Shown: positions 26,249 to 35,042 of the stretch, piece after piece
Numbering within the stretch: position 1 is the stretch's first letter
Layout: the number at the start of each line of letters is the position of its first letter
NCBI RefSeq assembly: GCF_003999195.1
Contig: NZ_RJVR01000311.1
Span: forward strand, 1-64,000
DNA: 64,000 nucleotides
Direction of reading: 5' to 3'
Source: Streptomyces soli
GTDB taxonomy: Bacteria; Actinomycetota; Actinomycetes; Streptomycetales; Streptomycetaceae
Notes under the pieces: model-generated
Databases searched by the model: none
The model's input: the letters and a program-made list of their open reading frames with translations, nothing else
What the model was told of the DNA's origin: nothing
Made by a program: the position numbers and the translations under genes

Positions 26249-27121
26249 ATGGCAGACAACATCAGCGTGAGTGTGCTTGGCACCGGCATCATGGGCGCGG
26301 CGATGGCCCGGAACCTCGCCAGGGCCGGCCTGGACGTCCGGGTCTGGAACCGTACGAAGTCCAAGGCGGAGCCCCTCGCCGCGGACGGCATCACCGTCGC
26401 CGACACCCCCGCCGAGGCGGTGGCAGGCGCCTCCGTCGTCCTCACCATGGTCTACGACGGGTCCGCCGCCCTCGACGCGATCCGCCAGGCGGCACCGGGG
26501 CTCGGGGCCGGCACCGTATGGGTGCAGTCCACCACCGTCGGGGTCGACTCGGTCGCGGAACTCGCCGCGCTCGCCGACCACCTGGGCCTGCGAATGGTCG
26601 ACGCCCCCGTCCTGGGCACCAAGCAGCCCGCCGAGAACGGCCAGTTGATCATCCTCGCGGCCGGCCCGGCCGAGCTGCGCGACGCCGCGGCACCCGTCCT
26701 CGACGCGATCGGCCGCCGCACACTCTGGGTCGGCGACGACGCCGCGTCGGGCGCCGCCACCCGCCTCAAGCTCGTCGCCAACAGTTGGGTCATCGCCGCC
26801 ACCAACGGCACGGCCGAGGCCCTGGCCCTGGCGAACGGACTCGGTGTCGACTTCCAGCACTTCCTCGACGCCATCGAGGGCGGCCCCCTCGACATGCCCT
26901 ACCTCCGGACGAAGGCCTCGGCCGTGCTCTCCGGCAACCTGGAGCCCAACTTCGCCGTGAAGACGGCCGCGAAGGACGCCCGCCTCATCGTCGAGGCCGG
27001 CCAGCGGGCCGGCGTCCGACTCGACGTCGCCGCGGCCGGCGCCGAGCGCCTCCGCCGCGCGGCGGACCTCGGCCACGGCGACGAGGACATGGCGGCCTCC
27101 TACTTCGCCAGCTTCAGCTGA
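26249..27121 (+). CDS. Beta-hydroxyacid dehydrogenase (3-HIBADH family)
   Basis: Encodes 290 residues. The Rossmann loop VLGTGIMGAAMARNL is at the start and VWNRTKSKAE follows, suggesting NADP preference. Family signatures are MVDAPVLGTKQPAENGQL and the catalytic-lysine helix RLKLVANSWVIAATNGTAEA (Lys near residue 173). It oxidises or reduces a beta-hydroxyacid or aldehyde such as succinic semialdehyde or 3-hydroxyisobutyrate. It sits 25 bp behind DUF3145, and its stop overlaps the convergent DUF4239 gene by 8 bp. Confidence 0.88.
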   Translation: MADNISVSVLGTGIMGAAMARNLARAGLDVRVWNRTKSKAEPLAADGITVADTPAEAVAGASVVLTMVYDGSAALDAIRQAAPGLGAGTVWVQSTTVGVDSVAELAALADHLGLRMVDAPVLGTKQPAENGQLIILAAGPAELRDAAAPVLDAIGRRTLWVGDDAASGAATRLKLVANSWVIAATNGTAEALALANGLGVDFQHFLDAIEGGPLDMPYLRTKASAVLSGNLEPNFAVKTAAKDARLIVEAGQRAGVRLDVAAAGAERLRRAADLGHGDEDMAASYFASFS

Positions 27122-27875
27122 CGCCGGGGAACAGGGCCAGGAAGGCTGAGGTGGAGTCCGACGGCGAGTGGCCGAAGGGCGCGTCGAGGTCCCAGATGAG
27201 GAAGAGGAGGAAGGCGATCAGCGCACTGTAGAGCCCGGCCAGCAGCAACTCGCGCGGCGACCGGCGGATCTGCAGCGTGAAGATGAGGCCGATCGACACC
27301 AGCGCCCCCACGATCAGGCCGAACCAGACGACCCCCGGCATGGTCGGCCCCGCGTTCTGCCCGCGCGCGTTGCGGGCGTCGTCGGCGACGGCCACCTGGT
27401 CGACGACGGGCTGGTACGCCTGGCTCTCCAGGTTCGTGCGCGGTGTGAAGTCCGTGACGTCGCGCCGGACCTTCTCCAGCAGCGCCCCGCCCTGCGGCCT
27501 GAGTTCGGCCTCGTCGAGCATCACCGGCCACTCCTTGTGGATGACGTAGGTGACGTACGAGTCGATGTCGGCGCGGGTGCGCTGCCGTACCGCCGCTGGA
27601 TACACCTGCACGCGCTCACTGACCTCGTGCAGGGCCTGAGCCTCGTGCCGGACGTCGTCCTGGGCGGCGCCGCGCGCCTCCCAGACGCCGGCGATGGCGA
27701 GGCCGAGGACGATGGCGTAGATCACGCCGAACATCATGGTCATGTACTCGATGACGTCCGGCGTCTCCGACGGGTCGTCATCCTCTCCGATACGGCGGTG
27801 GTTGAGCAGGACGATGGTGAGGACGACCGCGCACGCGGCGGCCATTCCGAGCGCCAGGACGAGCCATTGCGACAT
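27114..27875 (-). CDS. DUF4239 membrane protein (bestrophin-like)
   Basis: Encodes 253 residues. It has an N-terminal helix, a second helix near residue 50 in MMFGVIYAIVLGLAIAGVWE, a soluble middle of about 100 residues, and two closing helices near residues 170-225. The family is conserved in actinobacteria and cyanobacteria and is distantly like bestrophin channels. No activity is known. Its 3' end overlaps the convergent dehydrogenase gene slightly. The next upstream gene (27895) is in the same direction, 19 bp away, so the two may be one operon. Confidence 0.8.
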   Translation of the reverse strand: MSQWLVLALGMAAACAVVLTIVLLNHRRIGEDDDPSETPDVIEYMTMMFGVIYAIVLGLAIAGVWEARGAAQDDVRHEAQALHEVSERVQVYPAAVRQRTRADIDSYVTYVIHKEWPVMLDEAELRPQGGALLEKVRRDVTDFTPRTNLESQAYQPVVDQVAVADDARNARGQNAGPTMPGVVWFGLIVGALVSIGLIFTLQIRRSPRELLLAGLYSALIAFLLFLIWDLDAPFGHSPSDSTSAFLALFPGVS

Positions 27876-27894
27876 GCAACCTCCGAAGGATGGA

Positions 27895-28533
27895 TCAGCG
27901 GGAGCGCCGCCGGCTGCCGCCCTGCGGCCGCAGCGTGGCTGCCGCCAGGACGGCGGGCGCGGTGATCAGCAGCGTCAGAGTGACCAGCGACGGCCCCCCG
28001 GCGACCGGGGTGCTCGGCGGCCCTGCGTACGCCTGGATCCGCGTGCGCGCGGCTGGGCTGGGCGAGGGAGTGGGGGTCGGCGTCGGGGACGCCTTGGGGG
28101 TCGGCCTCGCGGCCTGCGCTACGGGACGCTGCCGTACCGGAGGCGGATCGGGCCTGGGCGCCGGCTTCGGCCGCGCCCCGCAGGGGCTCCGCCAGGACAC
28201 CGACCCCCGCGCCCCGGACCCGGTCACCGAGCCGCTGACGCTCGACGAGTAGCGCGGACAGTGCCGCGTCTCCACCCTCGCCGAGGCTCCGCCCGGCCCC
28301 CGCCGGGCCGTGACAGTCGTCCCCCTGGTCCTCACCCGCGCCCTGACGCCCCCGCCCCCGTCAGGGTCCGTCTCCACCCGGATCGCACCACCCCCCACCT
28401 CGATCCGCACCCGGCCGCTGTGCGGATCCACCCGCACCACCGGCCGGTGACCGTCCGCCACCGCCACCGCCGCCCCCGCCGGGCACAGAAACAGCGCCAC
28501 GGCGGCGACTCCTCCCCAGAGCCATCGATTCAC
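27895..28533 (-). CDS. Secreted or anchored Pro-rich protein, unknown
   Basis: Encodes 212 residues from a GTG at 28533; a TTG further upstream (28581) is less likely because it extends beyond the signal peptide. A signal peptide (VNRWLWGGVAAVALFL region) is followed by a short beta-like domain with VRVDPHSGRVRIEVGGGAIR. A Pro/Thr/Lys linker follows, then one C-terminal hydrophobic span near residues 175-200 and a basic end. The topology suggests a surface protein anchored at the C-terminus. No family recognised. Confidence 0.6.
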   Translation of the reverse strand: MNRWLWGGVAAVALFLCPAGAAVAVADGHRPVVRVDPHSGRVRIEVGGGAIRVETDPDGGGGVRARVRTRGTTVTARRGPGGASARVETRHCPRYSSSVSGSVTGSGARGSVSWRSPCGARPKPAPRPDPPPVRQRPVAQAARPTPKASPTPTPTPSPSPAARTRIQAYAGPPSTPVAGGPSLVTLTLLITAPAVLAAATLRPQGGSRRRSR

Positions 28534-28607
28534 GTTCGGAGCCTGCGCCGACACGCCCGACGAAATGCGCGGGAGGGGCAAAACCTACCGTTCGGGTGAA
28601 ATGCGAA

Positions 28608-28640
28608 GGGCCGGACACCGCGTGAAGCGGTGTCCGGCCC
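28608..28640 (-). terminator. Terminator of the fab operon
   Basis: A perfect 14-bp stem GGGCCGGACACCGC with loop GTGAA lies 26 bp past the fabF stop on the minus strand. It is the only strong hairpin after the four-gene fab cluster and has no T-run. Confidence 0.85.
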
Positions 28641-28665
28641 TCAGCCGGGTTCGTGCGTCGGTGCG

Positions 28666-29928
28666 TCAGACCGTGCGGAACGCCAGGACCACGTTGTGGC
28701 CACCGAAGCCGAACGAGTTGTTCAGCGCCACGACCGGCCCCTCGGGGAGGGGACGGGCCTCGGGGGAGACCAGGCCGGGCTCGACCTCGTCATCGAGGTC
28801 GGTGAGGTTGATGGTGGGCGGGGCGAGGCGGCGGTGGAGCGCGAGAACGGTGGAGACGGTCTCGATGCCGCCGGCGCCGCCGAGGAGGTGACCGGTCATC
28901 GACTTGGTGGCGGAGATGGCCACATGGTCGAGGTCGTCGCCGAGCACCTTGCGGAGCGCCTTGACCTCGGCGACGTCACCCTGAGGGGTGGAGGTCGCAT
29001 GGGCGTTGAGGTGGACGATCTCGGCCGGCTTGATGTCGGTGAAGGACAGCAGCTGCTCCAGCGCGGCGGCGATACCGCGGCCTGTCGGCTCGGGCTGGGC
29101 GATGTGGTGGCTGTCGGCGGACAGACCCTGGCCGATGGCCTCGCAGTAGACCCTGGCGCCGCGCTTGGCGGCGTGCTCGGCCGACTCCAGGACGATGACG
29201 CCGGCGCCCTCGCCGAGGACGAAGCCGTCGCGGGCCTTGTCGTACGGACGGGAGGCGCCCTGCGGGTCGTCGTTGTGCTTGGACATCGCCATCATGTTGG
29301 CGAAGGCGACGATCGGCAGCGGGTGGATGGCCGCCTCGGTGCCACCGGCGACGACCACGTCGGCGCGGCCGGAGCGGATCATCTCGATGGCGTAGCCGAC
29401 CGCCTCGGCGCCGGAGGCGCAGGCGCTGACCAGGGAGTGCACACCGGCGCGGGCGTTGATCTCCAGGCCGACGTTGGCGGACGGGCTGTTGGGCATGAGC
29501 ATCGGCACGGTGTGCGGGGAGACCCGGCGTACGCCCTGCTCCTTGAGCACGTCGTACTGGTTGAGCAGCGTCGTGACACCGCCGATGCCGGAGGCGACGA
29601 CCGCGCCCAGGCGGTCGGCGTCGACCGAGTTGTCCTCGCCGGCGCGGGCGGTGAAGCCGGCGTCGGCCCATGCCTCGCGGGTGGCGATCAGCGCGAACTG
29701 CGCCGAGCGGTCCAGCTTGCGGGCGAGCGGGCGGGGCAGGACCTCGGTCGGCTCGACAGCGATCTGGCCGGCGATACGGACCGGCAGCTCGGCTGCCCAG
29801 TCCTGCTCCAGGGTGCTGATACCGGAACGTCCGGCGATCAGGCCGTCCCAGGTCGACGCGCTGTCCCCACCCAGCGGAGTGGTTGCGCCGATACCGGTGA
29901 CGACCACGGTGCGATTGGTCGGGCTCAC
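28666..29928 (-). CDS. fabF: Beta-ketoacyl-ACP synthase II
   Basis: Encodes 420 residues. It condenses malonyl-ACP with acyl-ACP in the elongation cycle of type II fatty-acid synthesis. The active-site Cys is in VSACASGAEAVGYAIEM; catalytic histidines are in LNAHATSTPQGD and MTGHLLGGAGG; the C-terminal NNSFGFGGHN loop is intact. It is the last gene of fabD-fabH-acpP-fabF, 75 bp behind acpP, and is followed by the operon terminator. In Streptomyces this cluster makes membrane lipids and is essential. Confidence 0.97.
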   Translation of the reverse strand: MSPTNRTVVVTGIGATTPLGGDSASTWDGLIAGRSGISTLEQDWAAELPVRIAGQIAVEPTEVLPRPLARKLDRSAQFALIATREAWADAGFTARAGEDNSVDADRLGAVVASGIGGVTTLLNQYDVLKEQGVRRVSPHTVPMLMPNSPSANVGLEINARAGVHSLVSACASGAEAVGYAIEMIRSGRADVVVAGGTEAAIHPLPIVAFANMMAMSKHNDDPQGASRPYDKARDGFVLGEGAGVIVLESAEHAAKRGARVYCEAIGQGLSADSHHIAQPEPTGRGIAAALEQLLSFTDIKPAEIVHLNAHATSTPQGDVAEVKALRKVLGDDLDHVAISATKSMTGHLLGGAGGIETVSTVLALHRRLAPPTINLTDLDDEVEPGLVSPEARPLPEGPVVALNNSFGFGGHNVVLAFRTV

Positions 29929-30003
29929 AGGGATTGTCTCTCCACGTCTAGAAGGGCGGGCGACAGACGCGTCGTCCCACGGGGTGCCCTCAGGGGCTCA
30001 GGC

Positions 30004-30249
30004 TCAGGCCTGGGCCTTGAGGATGTAGTCGACGGCGTCGCCGACGGTCTTGAGGTTCTTCACGTCGTCGTCCGGGATCTTGACGTCGAACTGCTCTTCG
30101 GCGGCCACGACGACCTCGACCATGGACAGCGAGTCGACGTCCAGGTCGTCGGTGAAGGACTTGTCGAGTTCGACGTCCTCCACCGGGATTCCGGCGATCT
30201 CGTTCACGATGTTCGCGAGACCCTCGACGATCTCTTCCTGGGTGGCCAT
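30004..30249 (-). CDS. acpP: Acyl carrier protein of fatty-acid synthase
   Basis: Encodes 81 residues. The phosphopantetheine attachment serine is in DVDSLSMVEVVVA (near residue 41). It carries growing acyl chains between FabD, FabH, FabF and reductases. It is acidic and helical as usual. It lies between fabH and fabF in the same direction with a GGAGCG ribosome site. The fab context and the DSLSMVE motif separate it from polyketide carrier proteins. Confidence 0.97.
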   Translation of the reverse strand: MATQEEIVEGLANIVNEIAGIPVEDVELDKSFTDDLDVDSLSMVEVVVAAEEQFDVKIPDDDVKNLKTVGDAVDYILKAQA

Positions 30250-30297
30250 TCGGCGCTCCTTGTGTGCGATGTGTTGCTGGGGACTGAACGGGTGTGA

Positions 30298-31347
30298 CTA
30301 GGGGAGGGTAACGACAGTGGCGGCGTAGACGAGACCCGCCCCGAAGCCGATGACCAGGGCAGTGTCACCGCTCTTGGCCTGACCGGTGGCGAGCAGCCGC
30401 TCCATGGCGAGCGGAATGGAGGCGGCCGAGGTGTTGCCGGTGGTCTCGATGTCGCGGGCGACCGCGACATGCTCCGGCAGCTTGAGGGCCTTGATCATCG
30501 AGTCGATGATCCGCATGTTGGCCTGGTGCGGGATGAAGGCGTCGAGCTGGTCGGCGGTGATCCCGGAGGCGTCCAGCGCCTGCTGGGCCACCTTGGCCAT
30601 CTCGAAGACCGCCCAGCGGAAGACTGCCTGGCCCTCCTGCGTCAGGGCCGGGAACTTCACCTCGCCGCGCGAGTCGACCGGCAGCTGCGACACGTCGCCG
30701 ATCCGGAAGCGGTCCCAGTTGACGGTCTGCTTGATGGTCTCGGACTTGTCGCCCTCCGACCCCCAGACGGTGGGCCCTATAGCCGGTACGTCGGACGGGC
30801 CGACGACGACCGCGCCCGCGCCGTCACCGAACAGGAAGGCCGTCGCACGGTCCTCCTTGTCGGTGAGGTCACTCAGCCGCTCCACGCCGATCACGAGGAC
30901 GTACTTGGCGCTGCCCTCGACGACCATGCCCTTGGCGAGGGTCAGCCCGTAGCCGAATCCCGCGCAGCCCGCCGACACGTTGAACGCGGCGGGCTTGCCG
31001 GCCCCGATCCGGTAGGCGATCTCGGTCGCCACCGCGGGGGTCTGCTTTAGGTCCGAGACGGTGGCGACGATCACGCCCTCGATGTCCTCGGCGGCGATCC
31101 CGGCGTCAGCCAGCGCCTTTCCGGCCGCCGCGATCGACATCTCGGCGACGGTCTCTTCCGGGCCCGCCCAGTGCCGGGACGCGATGCCCGAACGGGAACG
31201 GATCCATTCGTCGCTGGAGTCGATGTGCTCAAGGATCACCTCGTTGGGCACCACCCGGACCGGACGGTAGCCGCCCACGCCCATGATGCGTGCGTACGGG
31301 GCGCCCTTGCTGGGCTGGATCTTCGCTGGCTGACGCTGCGCGGTCAT
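30298..31347 (-). CDS. fabH: Beta-ketoacyl-ACP synthase III
   Basis: Encodes 349 residues. It starts each fatty acid by condensing an acyl-CoA (branched starters in Streptomyces) with malonyl-ACP. The catalytic triad is Cys in NVSAGCAGFGYGL, His in PHQANMRI and Asn in ETTGNTSAASI. The ATG at 31347 lies just behind fabD; the frame upstream of it is noise. Its specificity shapes the iso/anteiso lipid pattern. The gap to fabD is 14 bp. Confidence 0.96.
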   Translation of the reverse strand: MTAQRQPAKIQPSKGAPYARIMGVGGYRPVRVVPNEVILEHIDSSDEWIRSRSGIASRHWAGPEETVAEMSIAAAGKALADAGIAAEDIEGVIVATVSDLKQTPAVATEIAYRIGAGKPAAFNVSAGCAGFGYGLTLAKGMVVEGSAKYVLVIGVERLSDLTDKEDRATAFLFGDGAGAVVVGPSDVPAIGPTVWGSEGDKSETIKQTVNWDRFRIGDVSQLPVDSRGEVKFPALTQEGQAVFRWAVFEMAKVAQQALDASGITADQLDAFIPHQANMRIIDSMIKALKLPEHVAVARDIETTGNTSAASIPLAMERLLATGQAKSGDTALVIGFGAGLVYAATVVTLP

Positions 31348-31361
31348 GTCTGCGGGGGCTC

Positions 31362-32297
31362 CTATTCGTGGGTGCCGTGCTCGGCGATGATCGCGCGGGC
31401 CGCTTCGAGGTCGTCCGGGGTCTTCACTGCGAGCGTCTTGACGCCCGGCAGCGCGCGCTTGGCCAGTCCCGTGAGGGTGCCACCGGGGACCACCTCGATG
31501 ATCGCGGTGACGCCCAGCTGCGTAAAGGTCTCCATGCACAGGTCCCAGCGGACGGGGTTGGACACCTGGGCCACCAGCCGCCGGACGATCTCGGCGCCGC
31601 TGTCGACGACCTGGCCGTCGGTGTTCGATACATACCGCGTACCCGGGTCGTTGATCGTCAACTCCGGTACGAGGGCGTCGAGCTCGGCAACCGCCGGGGC
31701 CATGTGCTCGGTGTGGAAGGCGCCCGCCACCTTCAGCGGGATGACCCGGGCCTTCTCGGGCTTGTTCTCGGTGAGCGCGGCGAGCTGCTCCGACGTACCG
31801 GCCGCGACGATCTGGCCGGCGCCGTTGATGTTCGCCGGGGTCAGGCCGAGGCCGGTGAGGTGGGCGACGACGCCTTCGGGGTCGCCGCCGAGCACGGCGG
31901 ACATGCCGGTCTCGGTGACGGCGGCTGCCTTGGCCATGGCGCGGCCGCGGGCGGAGACGAAGCGCAGCGCCGTACGGGCGTCGAAAACACCCGCGGCAGC
32001 GGATGCCGTGATCTCGCCGACGCTGTGGCCGGCGACGGCGGAAACGACGCCGCGCGCCGCCACCTCGTCGGGGAACAGCTCACGCGCCGACAGCAGGCCC
32101 GCGGCCACCAGCAGCGGCTGGGCCACGGCGGTGTCGCGGATCTCGTCCGCGTCGGCCTTCGTGCCGTAACGGGCAAGGTCGAGGTCGGCGGCGTCGGACC
32201 AGCCTGCGAGGCGGTCCGCGACACCGGGGAGTTCGAGCCAGGGAGTCAGGAAGCCGGGGGCCTGGGCGCCCTGGCCGGGAGCGACGATTACGAGCAC
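31362..32297 (-). CDS. fabD: Malonyl-CoA:ACP transacylase
   Basis: Encodes 311 residues. It moves malonyl groups from CoA to ACP. Motifs are GQGAQ near residue 9, the catalytic serine in GHSVGEI (near residue 90) and the catalytic His in VAGAFHTEHM (near residue 200). First gene of the fab operon and 99 bp from fasR. The gap holds the candidate FasR site. In streptomycetes this one enzyme also serves type II polyketide synthases. Confidence 0.96.
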   Translation of the reverse strand: MLVIVAPGQGAQAPGFLTPWLELPGVADRLAGWSDAADLDLARYGTKADADEIRDTAVAQPLLVAAGLLSARELFPDEVAARGVVSAVAGHSVGEITASAAAGVFDARTALRFVSARGRAMAKAAAVTETGMSAVLGGDPEGVVAHLTGLGLTPANINGAGQIVAAGTSEQLAALTENKPEKARVIPLKVAGAFHTEHMAPAVAELDALVPELTINDPGTRYVSNTDGQVVDSGAEIVRRLVAQVSNPVRWDLCMETFTQLGVTAIIEVVPGGTLTGLAKRALPGVKTLAVKTPDDLEAARAIIAEHGTHE

Positions 32298-32364
32298 CTT
32301 TTCACTCTCTCGTGTGCAAGGTGGTCCACGCCCGTGGGGACAGGGACCAAGAACCGACGGGTGA

Positions 32365-32383
32365 TTTGTTGGTGTCCCACAAA
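32365..32383. promoter_or_regulatory. Candidate FasR operator
   Basis: TTTGTTGGTGTCCCACAAA is a near-palindrome (TTTGTTGG/CCCACAAA) in the fasR-fabD gap, 68 bp before fabD. FasR is known in S. coelicolor to bind upstream of fabD and activate the operon. Equating this exact sequence with the binding site is my inference. Confidence 0.5.
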
Positions 32384-32396
32384 CGACTGGATTTAC

Positions 32397-33620
32397 TCAG
32401 GGTGTCTGACCGGCGTCGGAGAGTCGTCCCAGGATAAGCGCGATGCGCAGCGTGAACGCAGAGCGTACATCCGAGGGCGACCATCCGGTGACGTCCGTCA
32501 CACGTCGGAGCCGGTAGCGAACGGTGTTGGGGTGAACGAACAACATCCGCGCGGCTCCCTCCAAGGACGAAGCCTGCTCCAGGTAGACGGAGAGCGTCTC
32601 GAGCAGCGCTGAGCCCGCTTCCTCCAGCGGGCTGTAGATCTCCTCCACCAACTGCTCCCGGGCGGCCCGGTCCCCGGCCATCGCCCGCTCGGGCAGAAGA
32701 TCGTCCGCCAGTACCGGGCGCGGCGCGTCCGGCCACGCGGCGCACGCCCGCAGCCCGGCCGCCGCCGCCTGTGCCGACTTGGTGGCCGAGAGCAGGTCCC
32801 CGACCACCGGCCCGGCCACCACCGGGCCGGCGGCGAACGGCCCGATCAGGGACTTGGCTACCCTCATCGGATCCCCGTCGCCGCCCGCGACCACGATCAG
32901 CTTGTCGCCCAGCACCCCGGTGAGGACCTGAAGCTTCGCGTGCCGCGAGGCCCGCCGGATCGCCTCGACGGTCAACTCGCTGTCCCCGTTGGGCGCGGTC
33001 CCGAGTACGACGACGATCTTGTCCGGCGAGCCCCAGCCGAGCGCCGCCGCCCGGGACAGCACGCCCTCGTCGGCCTCGCCGGACAGCACCGAGTTGACGA
33101 CCAGCGACTCCAGCCGCGCGTCCCACGCGCCCCGGGCCTCCGCCGCCTGCGCGTACACCTGGGCCGTCGCGAAGGCGATCTCCCGTGCGTAGACGAGCAG
33201 CGCCTCGCGCAGCACCGCCTCGTCGCCCGGGGCCGCGACCTCGTCTATCGCGGCCTCCATCACCTGCATGGTGACCCGGACCATCTCCACGGTCTGGCGC
33301 AGGGAGATCGCCCGGGTCAGTTCGCGCGGGGCCGTCCCGAAGACGTCGGTGCTGATCGCCTGAGGCGTCTCGGGGTGCCGGAACCACTCGGTGAACGCCG
33401 CTATGCCGGCCTGGGCCACCAGTCCGATCCACGACCGGTTCTCCGGTGGCATCGCCCGGTACCAAGGCAGTTGCTCGTCCATCCGCGCGATCGCGTTCTG
33501 GGCCAGCCGCCCGGACGACTTCTCCAGTCGCCGGAGCGTCGCCGCGTGCGGATGCGACGGTGCGGCGGACGTGACTGTCGGTCCGGGGTCGCCGTGATCG
33601 TTTCGAGAGGATTCGGGCAC
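32397..33620 (-). CDS. fasR: FasR, activator of fatty-acid synthesis
   Basis: Encodes 407 residues of the PucR/CdaR-like family. The N-terminal part (RLEKSSGRLAQNAIARMDEQ onward) is a sensory helix bundle. A GGDEF-like middle follows. The C-terminal helix-turn-helix has SSLEGAARMLFVHPNTVRYR and ALILGRLSDAG. In S. coelicolor FasR activates fabD-fabH-acpP-fabF directly. It sits just upstream of fabD in the same direction, as in other streptomycetes. Its ATG at 33620 is 38 bp from the next pseudogene. Confidence 0.92.
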   Translation of the reverse strand: MPESSRNDHGDPGPTVTSAAPSHPHAATLRRLEKSSGRLAQNAIARMDEQLPWYRAMPPENRSWIGLVAQAGIAAFTEWFRHPETPQAISTDVFGTAPRELTRAISLRQTVEMVRVTMQVMEAAIDEVAAPGDEAVLREALLVYAREIAFATAQVYAQAAEARGAWDARLESLVVNSVLSGEADEGVLSRAAALGWGSPDKIVVVLGTAPNGDSELTVEAIRRASRHAKLQVLTGVLGDKLIVVAGGDGDPMRVAKSLIGPFAAGPVVAGPVVGDLLSATKSAQAAAAGLRACAAWPDAPRPVLADDLLPERAMAGDRAAREQLVEEIYSPLEEAGSALLETLSVYLEQASSLEGAARMLFVHPNTVRYRLRRVTDVTGWSPSDVRSAFTLRIALILGRLSDAGQTP

Positions 33621-33657
33621 GGCCCAAGCCTCTCAGATGCCAGGACGCGACTTGCGC

Positions 33658-34204
33658 CTACCCCGCGACGGCAGCCGACACGGGCGCCCGGTCGGCCTCG
33701 GTGACGTGTTCTTTCGGCCGCATGACGAGCAGGTGGAGCACCCCGACCGCGGCGACGATGCCGACCGACAGCGGCACCATCCACCGGTCGAAGAAGGAGG
33801 TCCCGTTGACCGGGGTCTTGACCGACAGCACAACGATCGCGGTGACGCCGTAGACCAGTGCGGCGACGTTGACAGCCCAGCCGAAGCGCCCGAGGCGGAA
33901 GCTCCCGGCGGGCTGCCAGCCCCTGGCGCGGCCGATGACGGAGGCCAGCACGACCGACTGGAAGCCGACGTAGATGCCGACCACGGCGAAGGTGATGATC
34001 CGGGTCACCGTCGCCGAGGGCAGGAAGGCGATGCCGGCGGGGACGACAGCGGTGACCGCGAGAGCGGCCGGCGGCATGTGGGTGGTGGCCCTGGCTGGAC
34101 AGCCGCTTGGCGCCGACGATGGCCCCGTCGCGGCCGAAGGAGTGGACGAGCCGGGCGGCCGCGGCCTGGATGGCGAGGACGGGGTGTCGACCTGGGCCAT
34201 GGGG
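33658..34204 (-). pseudogene. Amino-acid permease (APC family), truncated
   Basis: Only the last 40 percent of an APC permease remains. The first part, VLAIQAAAARLVHSFGRDGA, lies in one frame and then breaks near 34080. The rest (PPAALAVTAVVPAGIAFLPS, RLGRFGWAVNVAALVYGV, and a final hydrophobic segment) continues in another frame to 33658. The N-terminal seven helices are absent; the cut is right at the end of the polyamine transporter operon. Such permeases often accompany amine uptake genes, so the neighbours may once have formed one cluster. Confidence 0.8.
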
Positions 34205-34213
34205 ACGGCCCTT

Positions 34214-35029
34214 TCAGATCCGGCCGCCGGACGCGGTGTCCGCCGATAGCCGTTGAGCGAGGTAGATGGGGATCACAGACAGCAGGATCAGAACGGCGGC
34301 CACCACATTGACCACCGGGGCCTGTTGGGGGCGGGCCATGTTGCTGAAGATCCAGATGGGGAGGGTCTGCACGCCCGGACCCGCGGTGAAGGTCGTCACG
34401 ACGATCTCGTCGAAGGACAGCGCGAACGCGAGCAGACCGCCCGCCAGCAGTGCGGAGCGCACCAGCGGGAAGGTGATGTCCCGGAAGACCTGGAAGGTGT
34501 CGGCGCCCAGGTCCATGGCCGCTTCCTCGTACGAGCCCGAGGTCCGTCGTAGCCGGGCGATGACGTTGTTGAAGACGACGACGATGCAGAAGGTGGCGTG
34601 TCCGACGATGACCGTGAAGAGTCCCAGCCCGACGCCGAGCGGCTGAAGAACCGTACGGAAGGCGGTGTTGAGGGCGATGCCGGTGATGATGCCGGGCAGC
34701 GCGATCGGCAGGACGACCACGAAGGACAGGGCCTCGCGGCCGAAGAACCGGTAGCGCTGCACGGCGAAGGCGATCAGCGTCCCGAGGACCAGCGAGATCG
34801 CCGTGGCGCCGAGGCCGGCCTTGACCGAGGTCCACAGGGCGTCGCGGGCGCCGGAGCTGTGCCAGGCGTCCGTCCACCAGTGGAAGGTGAGGCTGGAGGG
34901 TGGCCAGCCGAAACCGCGGTCGGCGTTGAGGGAGTTGACCAGGACCAGCAGCAGCGGCACGTAGATGACGGCGAAGCCGAGGGCGGCGGCGGTCCGTAGG
35001 GCTATGCGTGCGGGACGGGAGAGGTGCAT
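34214..35029 (-). CDS. Polyamine-type ABC transporter permease (PotC-like)
   Basis: Encodes 271 residues with six membrane spans. The EAA loop is EEAAMDLGADTFQVFRDITFP near residue 155, contacting the ATPase. It resembles PotC of spermidine/putrescine importers. It is the last intact gene of an ATPase-binding protein-permease-permease operon, 13 bp behind its partner. The transported amine cannot be named from sequence. Confidence 0.88.
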   Translation of the reverse strand: MHLSRPARIALRTAAALGFAVIYVPLLLVLVNSLNADRGFGWPPSSLTFHWWTDAWHSSGARDALWTSVKAGLGATAISLVLGTLIAFAVQRYRFFGREALSFVVVLPIALPGIITGIALNTAFRTVLQPLGVGLGLFTVIVGHATFCIVVVFNNVIARLRRTSGSYEEAAMDLGADTFQVFRDITFPLVRSALLAGGLLAFALSFDEIVVTTFTAGPGVQTLPIWIFSNMARPQQAPVVNVVAAVLILLSVIPIYLAQRLSADTASGGRI

Positions 35030-35042
35030 GGACCCGGGCCTC

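Noticed and set aside
28666-31347. Polyketide synthase genes
   Set aside because: fabF, acpP and fabH could look like PKS parts, but the order fabD-fabH-acpP-fabF with fasR is the primary fatty-acid cluster.
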